38,266 bases of DNA from Bradyrhizobium elkanii WSM2783 (GCF_000472865.1 NZ_AXAP01000078.1:1-38266), one strand, 5' to 3'; shown: positions 16,228 through 24,913, numbered from the stretch's first letter. Notes: a model not told the origin generated them from the sequence alone. Numbers and translations are program-made.

Positions 16228-16997
16228 TGAGCAACAACGAAGTGGCGGTCAGCAAGCCGACAAGCTGGCGTTCGCAAGCAGCGCAACTCGCGGCGATCGT
16301 CGCTGTCGTGTTCCTCGCCAAGGGCGCGATCGCCGAGCCGTTCTACGTGCCGTCAGGCTCGATGGAGCCGACGCTTCTGATCGGCGATGCGCTGGTCGCG
16401 TCGAAATACCCTTACGGTTACGGGACAGCCTCGCTGCCGATCCAGATCACGCTGCCGGAGTCGAGCGGCCGGCTGTTCGGCGAGCCGCCGCAGCGCGGCG
16501 ACGTCGTGGTGTTCCGCTGGCCCGGCGACCGCTCTCAGGCCTGGGTCAAGCGCGTGGTCGGCCTGCCCGGCGACCGCATCCAGGTGCGGCAGGGCCAGCT
16601 CTTCATCAACGACCATCCCGCGACGTTGAAGCCCGACGGCATCGGCGAAGCCGAGGACGACCGCGGCCACACCGAGACCGCCTATCGCTATATCGAGACG
16701 CTGCCGAACGGCGTCAGCCACGCGATCTTCAAGATGCGCGACAATGGCCGCCTCGACAACACGCCTGAGGTCACCGTACCGCCGGGAGAACTGTTCGTGC
16801 TTGGCGACAACAGGGACAATTCCGCCGACAGCCGTGTCTCCGTGCGCGACGGCGGCGTCGGACTGCTGCCGGTCAACAACCTGATCGGCCGCGCCGACGC
16901 GGTGGTCGGCTCATGGGACATGGGCATGCGCAGCCAGCCGGTCTGGACCTGGCCGTCAGGCTTTCGGTTCGCGCGGTTCTTTACCTCGGTGCATTAA
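16227..16997 (+). CDS. lepB: signal peptidase I
   Basis: LepB is the membrane serine protease that cleaves signal peptides of exported proteins. The 256-residue protein has one N-terminal membrane segment (about 17-36) and then the catalytic box P-S-G-S-M-E-P with Ser45. The general base is Lys108 in W-V-K-R-V-V-G-L-P-G-D. The C-terminal box G-D-N-R-D-N-S-A-D-S-R is present. The start is GTG 16227, fixed by AGGAGG about ten bases upstream; it shares its first G with the tldD stop codon. This seems a housekeeping-type copy, though I cannot exclude a second lepB elsewhere in the genome. Confidence 0.96.
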   Translation: MSNNEVAVSKPTSWRSQAAQLAAIVAVVFLAKGAIAEPFYVPSGSMEPTLLIGDALVASKYPYGYGTASLPIQITLPESSGRLFGEPPQRGDVVVFRWPGDRSQAWVKRVVGLPGDRIQVRQGQLFINDHPATLKPDGIGEAEDDRGHTETAYRYIETLPNGVSHAIFKMRDNGRLDNTPEVTVPPGELFVLGDNRDNSADSRVSVRDGGVGLLPVNNLIGRADAVVGSWDMGMRSQPVWTWPSGFRFARFFTSVH

Positions 16998-17000
16998 GTG

Positions 17001-17073
17001 TAGGGCAGACGAAGCGAAGCGTGCCCACCATCACGAGTGCTGGTGGCGGGCACACTTCGCTTTGCCTGCCGTA
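17001..17073. repeat. long palindromic repeat ending at a ribosome binding site
   Basis: An imperfect inverted repeat with arms TAGGGCAGACGAAGCGAAGC and the matching GCTTTGCCTGCCGTA side, inner arms GTGCCCACCA and TGGTGGCGGGCAC. It belongs to the same family as the element at 23537-23626. Its right end is two bases from the GGAG ribosome binding site (17075-17078) of the next gene. Confidence 0.8.
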
Positions 17074-17082
17074 CGGAGCCTC

Positions 17083-17652
17083 ATGACCCGGGACGAATTC
17101 CTCGCAGCGGCGCTGCGCAATCCCGCCAATGCCGCCATCGCCGATGAGCTGCTGCGGCTGGCACTGCCCGACGCGTGGCTCGTGGCGGGCTGCCTGGCAC
17201 AGACGGTCTGGAACGTCAGGACGCATCGTGCGGCCGATTACGGCATCAGCGACTACGACATTTTCTATTTCGATCGCGATACATCCTGGCAAGCCGAGGA
17301 CCGGATCATCAAACGTGTGCATGATGCGGTTCGGCACCTCGGCGTCGCCGTCGAAGTGCGCAACCAGGCGCGCGTCCATCTCTGGTATCCCGAAAAGCAC
17401 GGCCTGCCCTACCCGCCATTGACACGCTCGACCGATGGCATCGACCGGTTTCTTACCAAGAACACCCAGATCGGAATCCGCCGCACGGCGGAAGGCTATG
17501 AGGTCTATGCGCCCCACGGATTCGATGACGTCGCCAACATGATCGTGCGGCCGAACCCGGGAGCGAATTTTTCGGCGGCGAATTACGAGAAGAAGGCGGC
17601 GAGGTGGAAGGCGCTGTGGCCGGAGATCAGGGTATTGCCGGCGGACCACTGA
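17083..17652 (+). CDS. DUF925-type nucleotidyltransferase-like protein
   Basis: This 189-residue protein matches the nucleotidyltransferase-like DUF925 family. It has the segment V-A-G-C-L-A-Q-T-V-W-N (a G-[SC]-like nucleotide loop) and then S-D-Y-D-I-F-Y-F-D, which fits the metal-binding D-x-D of the Pol-beta fold. Later segments N-Q-A-R-V-H-L-W-Y and the E-V-Y-A-P-H-G-F-D-D stretch are also family-like. Its substrate is not known. ATG 17083 has GGAG upstream; the region before it is the palindromic repeat. The gene ends six bases from the stop of the PAN-domain gene on the other strand. Confidence 0.8.
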   Translation: MTRDEFLAAALRNPANAAIADELLRLALPDAWLVAGCLAQTVWNVRTHRAADYGISDYDIFYFDRDTSWQAEDRIIKRVHDAVRHLGVAVEVRNQARVHLWYPEKHGLPYPPLTRSTDGIDRFLTKNTQIGIRRTAEGYEVYAPHGFDDVANMIVRPNPGANFSAANYEKKAARWKALWPEIRVLPADH

Positions 17653-17658
17653 CAAGAA

Positions 17659-18213
17659 TTACCGCACCACGCCCGAGGTGAATCCGGCCTTGCGTCGCGG
17701 CGGCTTGATGTCCTTTTTCAGGAAGCAGTGCGGCTCGCGGCCGGCATAGCCGGGGCGCGCAAAGGTCCAGGCGCGACACTTGTTGTCGGCGGCGCAGGCG
17801 GCCTTGCAGATCTCGTCGCCCTCGCCTGCTTTCAGGTCGAAGCTCTTGTAGTCGCCGCCGAAACGATCGATCGAGGTCTCGACCGTGCCGTTGCGCGGCT
17901 CGACGACGCCGGCGCCGCGCACGCCGGCGACGCAGCAATTATTCTGCGCGCGCTGCGGCACGCTGTTCTTGAGCCAGCACACCGCGCCGGTGGTGATGTC
18001 GGTCGGATAGTTGAAGCTCCAGGCCCGGCAGCGGCGATCGCGCTCGCACAACAGCGCGCAATCGGCCGGGTCGCCCGAGGCAACGGGCGAACTCAGGTAA
18101 TCTCCGCCGGGGCGATCGAAGTTGACCTGCGCCTGCGCCGGCCGCGACGTCGCTACGGCCGCCAACAAGGCGAACGTCACCACACTCGCCCAGAAGAGGC
18201 GGCCAATTCTCAT
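17659..18213 (-). CDS. exported protein with two PAN/Apple domains
   Basis: This 184-residue protein has a signal peptide (hydrophobic core about 7-22, likely cleavage after A-Q-A at residue 28). Two tandem PAN-like modules follow. Each opens with F-D-R-x-G-G-D-Y and holds the Cys pattern of PAN_4: D-C-A-L-L-C-E-R-D-R-R-C-R-A-W-S-F in the first, and I-C-K-A-A-C-A-A-D-N-K-C-R-A-W-T-F in the second. A later C-F-L-K-K or C-W-L-K-N closes each module. PAN domains bind proteins or sugars, so it is probably a periplasmic binding or adhesion protein; the ligand is unknown. ATG 18213 best fits the signal peptide. It is tail to tail with the DUF925 gene. Confidence 0.85.
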   Translation of the reverse strand: MRIGRLFWASVVTFALLAAVATSRPAQAQVNFDRPGGDYLSSPVASGDPADCALLCERDRRCRAWSFNYPTDITTGAVCWLKNSVPQRAQNNCCVAGVRGAGVVEPRNGTVETSIDRFGGDYKSFDLKAGEGDEICKAACAADNKCRAWTFARPGYAGREPHCFLKKDIKPPRRKAGFTSGVVR

Positions 18214-18397
18214 ATCCAACGCTTTCGACTGTCCCCCGCGCTCACCGCGGGTGGTCATTTGAGCGCCGCCAACCTGTACGCTGGATGAACGGCTCAAAAA
18301 TGCGGCAAGCTGGCACACCAGTTGCTGTGACTGCCGGCCTGCGTGTGGCGTGAGCGCCACGCAGGCAAAGAACATGCATCAAAACAAGCGGATAGGG

Positions 18398-19768
18398 TTA
18401 GAACGCGCATTCATCATAGGCCGGCTCGACGGAGCCGTTCCAGGCGCCGTTGAACTTGTCCAGCAGCTCTTCCGCCGGCGTCCGGCCACAATCGATGATC
18501 CGCTCCAGCGGCTCGAGATAGCGGCTCTCGTCGCGGCCGATCTGGTCGATGCGGTTACGCCGCCGCAAACCGGCATGTGACAGTTTGAGACACTCTTTAG
18601 CGATCTCGAACAGATAGCGGTCCTTGATCCGCGCCTTGAAGCCGAAGCGCGGCACGTCGTCGCGCAGCGCCTGCCGCTCCCGCGCGGTCCAGTTCCGCAC
18701 CAGATCCCAGGCCGCATCCAGCGTGTCGTTGTCATAGAGCAGCCCGACCCAGAATGCCGGCAATGCCGGCAGCCGCCCCCATGGCGCGCCATCGGCGCCG
18801 CGCATTTCCAGATAGCGCTTGAGCCGCACCTCCGGAAAGATCGTCGAGAGATGATTGGCCCAGTCCGACAGGGTTGGACGCTCGCCGGGCAATGCAGGAT
18901 TCTTGCCCTCGAAGAAATCGCGGAACGAGGTGCCGGAGACGTCAAGATAGTCGTCGCCGCGCTTGACGAAATACATCGGCACGTCGAGGGCATAATCGAC
19001 CCAGCGCTCGAACCCCATGCCGTCCTCGAACGCCCATGGCAGCATGCCCGAGCGCGCATTGTCGGTGTCGCGCCAGATCTCGGACCGGAACGACAGGAAG
19101 CCGTTCGGCTTGCCTTCCGTGAACGGCGAGTTGGCGAACAGCGCGGTCGCGATCGGCTGCAAGGCAAGCGACACGCGCAGCTTCTTCACCATGTCCGCTT
19201 CGGAGGAGAAGTCGAGATTGGTCTGCACCGTGCAGGTGCGATACATCATGTCAATGCCGTATTTACCGACCTTCGGCATGTAGCCGGTCATGATCTTGTA
19301 GCGGCCCTTGGGCATCACCGGGATTTCTGCCCGAGACCAGGACGGCGTCATGCCGAGGCCGAGAAAGCCGATGCCAAGCGGGGTTGCGATCTCGCGCACC
19401 TGCGCCAGATGCGCCATCAATTCGCTCTGGGTCTGATGCACGGTCTCGACCGGCGCGCCCGACAATTCGAACTGGCCGCCCGGCTCGAGCGAGATCGCGC
19501 CTCCCCCGGTGACGTCGTAGAGACCGATGATGTTGCCGTTCTCCACGATCGGCTCCCAGCCAAGCAGGAGCTTCATGCCGTCGAGCAAGGCGCCGATGCC
19601 GCGCGCGCCTTCATACGGCACGGGCTGATGGCCCTGCAGCGTGAACGGCGTCTTCTCATGCTCGGTCCCGATCCGGAAATCGGCAGGATCCTTCACGCCC
19701 GCCTCGATCCACGCGACCAGTTCGTCGCGCGATTGGAGTGGCGTCATATCGATCTGGTCACGCGCCAT
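18398..19768 (-). CDS. gshA: glutamate-cysteine ligase (plant/alphaproteobacterial type)
   Basis: This enzyme joins glutamate and cysteine, the first step of glutathione synthesis. The 456-residue protein is of the GCS2 type shared by plants and alphaproteobacteria. It shows F-R-I-G-T-E-H-E-K near residue 30, then P-Y-E-G-A-R-G-I, G-G-A-I-S-L-E-P-G-G-Q-F-E-L-S-G-A, and the L-E-M-R-G-A-D type segment in the second half. ATG 19768 was chosen; ATG 19747 (M-T-P-L-Q) is an alternative. It lies just downstream of the marR gene on the same strand, and a beta-class GST is divergent beyond it. Glutathione production and use are therefore neighbours here. Confidence 0.94.
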   Translation of the reverse strand: MARDQIDMTPLQSRDELVAWIEAGVKDPADFRIGTEHEKTPFTLQGHQPVPYEGARGIGALLDGMKLLLGWEPIVENGNIIGLYDVTGGGAISLEPGGQFELSGAPVETVHQTQSELMAHLAQVREIATPLGIGFLGLGMTPSWSRAEIPVMPKGRYKIMTGYMPKVGKYGIDMMYRTCTVQTNLDFSSEADMVKKLRVSLALQPIATALFANSPFTEGKPNGFLSFRSEIWRDTDNARSGMLPWAFEDGMGFERWVDYALDVPMYFVKRGDDYLDVSGTSFRDFFEGKNPALPGERPTLSDWANHLSTIFPEVRLKRYLEMRGADGAPWGRLPALPAFWVGLLYDNDTLDAAWDLVRNWTARERQALRDDVPRFGFKARIKDRYLFEIAKECLKLSHAGLRRRNRIDQIGRDESRYLEPLERIIDCGRTPAEELLDKFNGAWNGSVEPAYDECAF

Positions 19769-19864
19769 ACGAATTCCGATACTGAAGCGCTTCGATCGAA
19801 TGCGCGCGGTGGCAGGGGCATCCACGAACCAGGCGGCCCGCGGATGCTGGTGGCAACAATGATA

Positions 19865-20353
19865 TCATCGGGCAGTCACGCCGTCTCTTATCGCGGGCGA
19901 CTTGGCGTCGCTGCAGGAACATCCCAGCCGGTCCAGAAGCGCGCAGAGCTTGACCGCGTCGACGTCGGACAGTTTCGACCCGACATGCTTCTCGATCGCC
20001 GCCGAATAGGCGCCCCACATCCGCTTCTGCAATTCACGTCCCGCCTCGGTAATCTCGACGAATTGGCCGCGCTTGTCGACCTTGCATTCGCGCCTCGCCG
20101 CCAGCCCCTCGTCCACCAGGCGATCGATCAGCCGCGAGGTCGAATATTGCGGCAGCAGCATCTGCCGCTCCAATTCCACCGGCCGCAACTCCCCCGACGG
20201 CGCGCGCGACAACTCGAGCAGGGCATCGTACCAGGCGAGCGGCGGAAAGCCGGCCTTCTTCAGGTCTTGCTCGACGGCGTCGAGCACCCGGCTCTGCACC
20301 CGCATCAGGCGGATCCAGGCGGCGGTCGCCTCGGTCGATGGTTTGCGTTTCAT
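19865..20353 (-). CDS. MarR family transcriptional regulator
   Basis: The 162-residue protein has the MarR winged helix-turn-helix. Helices around residues 45-90 carry P-V-E-L-E-R-Q-M-L-L-P-Q-Y-S-T-S-R-L-I-D-R-L. The wing follows with A-A-R-R-E-C-K-V-D-K-R-G-Q-F-V-E-I-T-E-A-G-R-E-L. A late Cys pair (G-C-S-C-S-D) near residue 145 might make it thiol- or oxidant-responsive, which is speculative. It is divergent from the GST gene, and the 145-base gap holds two matching near-palindromic operators. Autorepression plus control of the GST is the likely arrangement; repression of the downstream gshA is possible. Confidence 0.92.
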   Translation of the reverse strand: MKRKPSTEATAAWIRLMRVQSRVLDAVEQDLKKAGFPPLAWYDALLELSRAPSGELRPVELERQMLLPQYSTSRLIDRLVDEGLAARRECKVDKRGQFVEITEAGRELQKRMWGAYSAAIEKHVGSKLSDVDAVKLCALLDRLGCSCSDAKSPAIRDGVTAR

Positions 20354-20394
20354 GGTCTAGTCCGTCATCGTCGGTACAAAGTCTACCGTACTGA

Positions 20395-20433
20395 ATGCAC
20401 CTGCATCAATCTTGACTGTTCATGCAGGTGCAT
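20395..20433. promoter_or_regulatory. paired MarR-type operators over a GST promoter
   Basis: ATGCACCTGCAT (20395-20406) and ATGCAGGTGCAT (20422-20433) are exact reverse complements of each other. Each is also a near-perfect palindrome (ATGCA-N2-TGCAT). Their centres lie 27 bp apart. A -35-like TTGACT sits between them at 20412-20417, so the second site covers the spacer of the GST promoter. The first site lies in the path of the reverse promoter for the regulator gene. Binding by the adjacent MarR protein is inferred. Confidence 0.75.
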
Positions 20434-20498
20434 TTAGTCGGTCCGACGCCCAAGGCCAACAACAAAAAGGCCTACAAGAATTCGAGAGGAGATCTCCG

Positions 20499-21110
20499 AT
20501 GAAATTATACTATTCGCCCGGCGCCTGCTCGCTTTCGCCCCATATCGCGCTCCTGGAAGCCGGCCTGCCCTACGAGCTGGTCAAAGTCGATGTACGCGCC
20601 AAGAAGCTGGAAAATGGCGACGATTTCCTGAAAGTGAACCCCAAGGGCCAGGTGCCGGCACTGGCGCTCGATTCCGGCGAACTGGTCACCGAGGGGCCCG
20701 TGATCGTGCAGATCATCGCCGACCGTGCCGCGGGCAAGAACCTGGCGCCGGCCCATGGCAGCGCCGAGCGCTACAAGCTGCTCGAATGGCTCAACTTCAT
20801 CACCACCGAGCTGCACAAGAATTTCAGCCCGCTGTTCGCGCCGGTCCTGTCCGATGACACCAAGGCGTTCTTCAAGGACCGCCTGATGGGCAAGTTCAAA
20901 TATATCGACAGCCAGCTTGCCGGGCGCGACCACCTCCTCGGCAGCCAGTTCACCGTCGCCGACGGCTATCTGTTCACGATGCTGGCCTGGGCCGACCGGA
21001 TGAAGTTCGACCTGTCGGGCCTGCCCAACCTCACCGCCTACAAGGCCCGCATCGCCGCCCGGCCCAAGGTGCAGGAAGCGCTCACCAAGGAAGGGCTGCT
21101 GAAGGCGTAA
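20499..21110 (+). CDS. gstA: beta-class glutathione S-transferase
   Basis: This 203-residue enzyme conjugates or transfers glutathione in the cytosol. It begins M-K-L-Y-Y-S-P-G-A-C-S-L-S-P-H. The beta-class catalytic Cys10 and His106 (T-E-L-H-K-N-F) both fall at their expected positions. The thioredoxin-like half includes N-P-K-G-Q-V-P-A-L, with the cis-Pro that contacts glutathione. The helical half includes T-V-A-D-G-Y-L-F-T, the N-capping and hydrophobic staple region. AGGAG lies ten bases before ATG 20499. The divergent MarR gene and the paired operators suggest induction by an electrophile or phenolic ligand, which is inference. Confidence 0.93.
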   Translation: MKLYYSPGACSLSPHIALLEAGLPYELVKVDVRAKKLENGDDFLKVNPKGQVPALALDSGELVTEGPVIVQIIADRAAGKNLAPAHGSAERYKLLEWLNFITTELHKNFSPLFAPVLSDDTKAFFKDRLMGKFKYIDSQLAGRDHLLGSQFTVADGYLFTMLAWADRMKFDLSGLPNLTAYKARIAARPKVQEALTKEGLLKA

Positions 21111-21113
21111 GCT

Positions 21114-21244
21114 GTCGTCCCGGCGAAAGCCGGGACCCATAACCCCAGGGCGTCATTGTTGCGCTTGATGGGCCCCCAGCCTGCTCAACAACGCAGTCCG
21201 GTGGTTATGGGTCCCGGGTCGCGCTTCCGCTTGCCCGGGACGAC
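21114..21244. repeat. long inverted repeat between converging genes, family B
   Basis: The outer arms start GTCGTCCCGGCGAAAGCCGG and end CCGGGACGAC. The inner arms GGGACCCATAACC (21132-21144) and GGTTATGGGTCCC (21203-21215) are perfect. It starts three bases after the GST stop and ends just before the FadJ stop at 21248. A second family member lies at 37908-38028. Because it is symmetrical it can act as a stem-loop 3' end for both converging transcripts. Confidence 0.85.
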
Positions 21245-21247
21245 GAG

Positions 21248-23473
21248 TCACTCCGCCGCCTGCGCCACCGGCTTCTTCGGCGGGAAGCGGCCGTAGAAGG
21301 TCTCGCCCGTGGCCGCCATCTCGACCAGGAGCTTCGGCGGGGTGAAACGGGAGCCGTATTTGGCCTCGAATTTGTGGCAGAGCTCGACGAATTTCTTCGT
21401 CCCCATGAAGTCGATATAGGACAGCGTGCCGCCGGTGAACGGCGCGAAGCCGAAGCCCAGGATCGAGCCGACATCGGCCTCGCGCACGTCGGTGATGACG
21501 TGATCCTCGACCGTGCGCGCGGCTTCCACCGCCTGCACCACCAGGAAGCGCTGCTTCAATTCCTCGACATCGAGCGTATCCGGATCGAGGTGCTTCGGCT
21601 GCAGGCCGGCGAGGCCCGGCCACAGGCTCTTCTGGCCCTTGCCCTTCTCCGGATAGTCATAGAAGCCCTTGGCATTCTTGCGGCCGAAGCGGCCATGCTT
21701 CTCGACCAATTCCACCATCAGCTTCTTGTGGTCCTGGTTGATGGCGTTGGGTCCGAGATCGGCTTCGGTCGCCTTCATGATCTTCAGGCCGAGATCGAGC
21801 GCGACCTCGTCCGACAGCGACAGCGGCCCAACCGGCATGCCGGCCATCTTGGCGGTGTTCTCGATCATCGCCGGCGGCACGCCCTCGAGGAACATCTCGT
21901 TGCCTTCCGCGATGTAGCGCATCACGCAGCGGTTGGCGAAGAAGCCGCGGGAGTCATTGACCACGATCGGCGTCTTGCCGATGGTGCGGACATAGTCCAG
22001 CGCGGTGGCGAGCGCGACGTCGCCGGTGTTCTTGCCGAGGATGATCTCGACCAGCATCATCTTCTCGACCGGCGAGAAGAAGTGGATGCCGATGAACTTG
22101 CCCTGGTCCTTGAATTCCTCGGCCAGCGAATTGATCGGCAGCGTCGAGGTGTTGGACGCGAAGATCGCGTCGCTCTTCAAGAGCGGCTGCGCCTTGGCAT
22201 AGGTGTCCGCCTTGACCTTGCGGTCCTCGAACACCGCCTCGATGACGAGGTCGCAGTCCTTCAAAACGTTGTAGTCGGCGGTGGCGGTGATGCGCGACAG
22301 CAGCGCATCGCGCTCGGCCTCCTTCGCCCGGCCCTTCGCGACGAGACCGTCGATCACGCTCTTGGCGTGCGCCTTGCCCTTGTCGGCGCTCTCCTGATCG
22401 CGATCAACAAGCACGACGTCGATGCCGGCCTTGGCCGAGACGTAGCCGACGCTGGCGCCCATGAAGCCAGCGCCGATCACGGCGAGCTTCTTCACCTTGG
22501 TCGGCGGCACGCCCGCGGGGCGGCGGGCGCCCTTGTTCAGTTCCTGCATCGACAGGAACAGCGAGCGGATCATCGCCGCCGCTTCCTTGGAGCGCAGCAC
22601 TTGCGTGAAGTAGCGGGACTCGACGCGCAGCGCGGCGTCGATCGGCAACTGCAGGCCTTCGTAGACGCAGCTCATGATGGCGCGCGCCGCCGGATAATTG
22701 TCGTAGGTCTCGCGGCGGTAGATCGCATTGCCCGCCGGGAACATCTGCATGCCCATCTTCGAGAAGACCGGTCCGCCGGGCAGCTTGAAGCCCTTCTCGT
22801 CCCACGGCGCGACCGCCTTGCCGCCGCCCTTGATCCAGTCCTTCGCCGCTTTGATCAGTTCGCCGGGCGGCACGATCGCGTGGATCAGGTTGAGCTGCTT
22901 GGCCCTTGCGATGTTGATCGCCTCGCCCTTCAACAGGAGCTGCATCGCATCCTGCGGCGCCACGATGCGCGGCACGCGCTGGGTGCCGCCGGCGCCCGGG
23001 AACAGGCCGACCTTGATCTCGGGCAGGCCGAGCCGGGTCTTCGGATTCTCCGCGGCGACGCGGTAGTGGCAGGACAGCGTGATCTCGAAACCGCCGCCGA
23101 GCGCGAGCCCGTTGATCGCCGCGACCCACGGCTTGCCCGAGGTCTCGATCGAGCGGAACACTTGCGAGAAACGTCGGCTCTGCTCGAACAGCACCTGGTT
23201 GGCCGCGACCTCGCCCTTCTCCTGCAACAGCTGCGCATAGGTCCGGCTCATGCCCTCGAGCATCGACAGGTCCGCGCCGGCGCAGAACGCGTCCTTGCTG
23301 GATGTGATGACGACGCCCTTGATCGCGGCATCGGCCGTGGTCTGCTTGACGATCTCCTCGAGCTCGAGGACCGAGGTCTCGTCCAGCACGTTCATCGAAC
23401 GTCCCGGAATATCCCAGGTGACGAGCGCGATGCCGTCGGCATCGGTTTCGAATTTGAAATTCTTGAAGGCCAT
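21248..23473 (-). CDS. bifunctional enoyl-CoA hydratase / 3-hydroxyacyl-CoA dehydrogenase
   Basis: This FadJ/FadB-type enzyme of 741 residues hydrates trans-2-enoyl-CoA and oxidises L-3-hydroxyacyl-CoA in fatty-acid beta-oxidation. The N-terminal crotonase half has the oxyanion segment A-F-C-A-G-A-D near residue 62. Its catalytic glutamates fit E130 (L-G-G-G-F-E) and E152 (P-E-I-K-V-G). The dehydrogenase half starts with the NAD motif I-G-A-G-F-M-G (334-340), has the catalytic His in I-G-I-H-F-F-S-P-V, and N-D-S-R-G-F-F-A-N-R. ATG 23473 has GGGAG upstream. It lies downstream of the thiolase, so a FadA-FadB-type partnership is likely. Choice between the FadB and FadJ names is uncertain. Confidence 0.93.
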   Translation of the reverse strand: MAFKNFKFETDADGIALVTWDIPGRSMNVLDETSVLELEEIVKQTTADAAIKGVVITSSKDAFCAGADLSMLEGMSRTYAQLLQEKGEVAANQVLFEQSRRFSQVFRSIETSGKPWVAAINGLALGGGFEITLSCHYRVAAENPKTRLGLPEIKVGLFPGAGGTQRVPRIVAPQDAMQLLLKGEAINIARAKQLNLIHAIVPPGELIKAAKDWIKGGGKAVAPWDEKGFKLPGGPVFSKMGMQMFPAGNAIYRRETYDNYPAARAIMSCVYEGLQLPIDAALRVESRYFTQVLRSKEAAAMIRSLFLSMQELNKGARRPAGVPPTKVKKLAVIGAGFMGASVGYVSAKAGIDVVLVDRDQESADKGKAHAKSVIDGLVAKGRAKEAERDALLSRITATADYNVLKDCDLVIEAVFEDRKVKADTYAKAQPLLKSDAIFASNTSTLPINSLAEEFKDQGKFIGIHFFSPVEKMMLVEIILGKNTGDVALATALDYVRTIGKTPIVVNDSRGFFANRCVMRYIAEGNEMFLEGVPPAMIENTAKMAGMPVGPLSLSDEVALDLGLKIMKATEADLGPNAINQDHKKLMVELVEKHGRFGRKNAKGFYDYPEKGKGQKSLWPGLAGLQPKHLDPDTLDVEELKQRFLVVQAVEAARTVEDHVITDVREADVGSILGFGFAPFTGGTLSYIDFMGTKKFVELCHKFEAKYGSRFTPPKLLVEMAATGETFYGRFPPKKPVAQAAE

Positions 23474-23536
23474 GTGGTGCTCCCTCGATGCCGGCTGCCG
23501 GTAAGGCGCTGGCGGTGGTTGTCCTAACGCTCGGAT

Positions 23537-23626
23537 CGTAGGGTGGGCAAAGCGAAGCGTGCCCACCATTAACTTCTCAGCAAGCGATGGTGCGCACGGC
23601 GCAAGAGCGCCTTTGCCCACCCTACG
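23537..23626. repeat. long palindromic repeat, family A
   Basis: The arms CGTAGGGTGGGCAAAGCG and CGCCTTTGCCCACCCTACG-like right end are near-perfect inverted repeats, with inner GTGCCCACCAT and ATGGTGCGCAC. It matches the 17001-17073 element in style and sequence. It lies between the thiolase and FadJ genes of one transcript, so it would fold in the intercistronic RNA. Confidence 0.82.
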
Positions 23627-23630
23627 GCAG

Positions 23631-24839
23631 TTAAACCCGCTCGATGATCGTCGCGGTGCCCATGCCGCCGCCGATGCAAAGCGTCACCAGCGCGGTCGAC
23701 TTGTCGGTGCGCTCGAGCTCGTCGAGCACGGTACCCAAAATCATTGCGCCGGTCGCGCCAAGCGGATGGCCGAGCGCGATCGCGCCGCCATTGACGTTGA
23801 TCTTGGCGTTGTCGATGTCGAACGCCTGGATGTAGCGCAGCACCACCGAGGCGAAGGCTTCGTTGAGCTCAAACAGATCGATGTCCGACTTCTTCATGCC
23901 GGAGCGGGCGAACAGCTTTTCGGTGACGTCGACCGGCCCGGTCAGCATCATCGCGGGCTCCGAGCCGATATTGGCGAAGGCCCGGATCTTGGCCCGCGGC
24001 TTCCGGCCGAGCTTCGCGCCCGCTTCCTTGCTGCCGAGCAGCACCGCGCCGGCGCCGTCGACAATCCCCGAGGAATTGCCGGCGTGGTGCACATAATTGA
24101 CCTTCTCGATCTCCGGATGCGACTGCACCGCCACCGCATCGAAACCCGCCATCGCGGCCATGGCCGCGAACGACGGCTGGAGTTGCGCCAGCGACTGCAT
24201 CGTCGTCGTGGGCCGCATATGCTCGTCCTTGGCGAGGATGGTGAGGCCGTTGACGTCCTTCACCGGCACGACCGATTTGTCGAACCGGCCTTCGTCCCAG
24301 GACTTCGCCGCGCGCTGCTGGCTCTGCACCGCGTAGGCATCGACGTCGTCACGGGAGAAACCGTATTTGGTCGCGATCAGGTCGGCCGAGATGCCCTGCG
24401 GCATGAAATAGGCCGGCACCGCCATCGAGGGGTCCATCGGCCAGGCGCCGCCGGACGCGCCGATGCCGACCCGGCTCATGGATTCCGCGCCGCCGCCGAT
24501 CACGAGCTCATGCTGCCCGCTCATGATCTGGGCCGCGGCAAAGTTCACGGCATCGAGGCCGGAAGCGCAGAAGCGGCTGATCTGCACGCCCGGCACCTTC
24601 TCGCCGAGGCCGGACTTCAGCGCCGCGAAGCGGGCCATGTCGGAGCCGGCCTCGCCGACGGGATCGACGATGCCGAGCACGACGTCGTCGACGACGTCCT
24701 CGGCAATGTTGTTGCGCTCCTTTAACGCCTGCAGCGGCACGGTGGCGAGCGCCAGCGCGGTGACTTCGTGCAGCGCGCCGTCGGGCTTGCCGCGGCCGCG
24801 CGGGGTACGAACGTGATCGTAGATATATGCCTCAGGCAT
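23631..24839 (-). CDS. acetyl-CoA C-acyltransferase (thiolase)
   Basis: This FadA-type thiolase of 402 residues releases acetyl-CoA from 3-ketoacyl-CoA, the last step of the beta-oxidation cycle. The acyl-accepting cysteine is C91 in S-R-F-C-A-S-G-L. The C-terminal His is in G-G-A-I-A-L-G-H-P-L-G-A-T-G-A, and the second cysteine is in T-L-C-I-G-G-G-M-G. N-E-A-F-A-S-V is present too. It sits between the acyl-CoA dehydrogenase (74 bases upstream) and FadJ-type genes (157 bases downstream, with a repeat between). A biosynthetic acetyl-CoA acetyltransferase is less likely given this context. Confidence 0.95.
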   Translation of the reverse strand: MPEAYIYDHVRTPRGRGKPDGALHEVTALALATVPLQALKERNNIAEDVVDDVVLGIVDPVGEAGSDMARFAALKSGLGEKVPGVQISRFCASGLDAVNFAAAQIMSGQHELVIGGGAESMSRVGIGASGGAWPMDPSMAVPAYFMPQGISADLIATKYGFSRDDVDAYAVQSQQRAAKSWDEGRFDKSVVPVKDVNGLTILAKDEHMRPTTTMQSLAQLQPSFAAMAAMAGFDAVAVQSHPEIEKVNYVHHAGNSSGIVDGAGAVLLGSKEAGAKLGRKPRAKIRAFANIGSEPAMMLTGPVDVTEKLFARSGMKKSDIDLFELNEAFASVVLRYIQAFDIDNAKINVNGGAIALGHPLGATGAMILGTVLDELERTDKSTALVTLCIGGGMGTATIIERV

Positions 24840-24913
24840 GACGCCCTCCTTAGATGAGGATCATAATATATAGCCGAACCGGCCGAAGCCGCGAGCCAGC
24901 TGCCGAAGATTCT

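Noticed and set aside
21374..23527. 717-residue ORF on the plus strand opposite the FadJ-type gene
   Set aside because: Low-complexity R/D/H/L-rich translation, antisense to a well-supported enzyme, no ribosome binding site.
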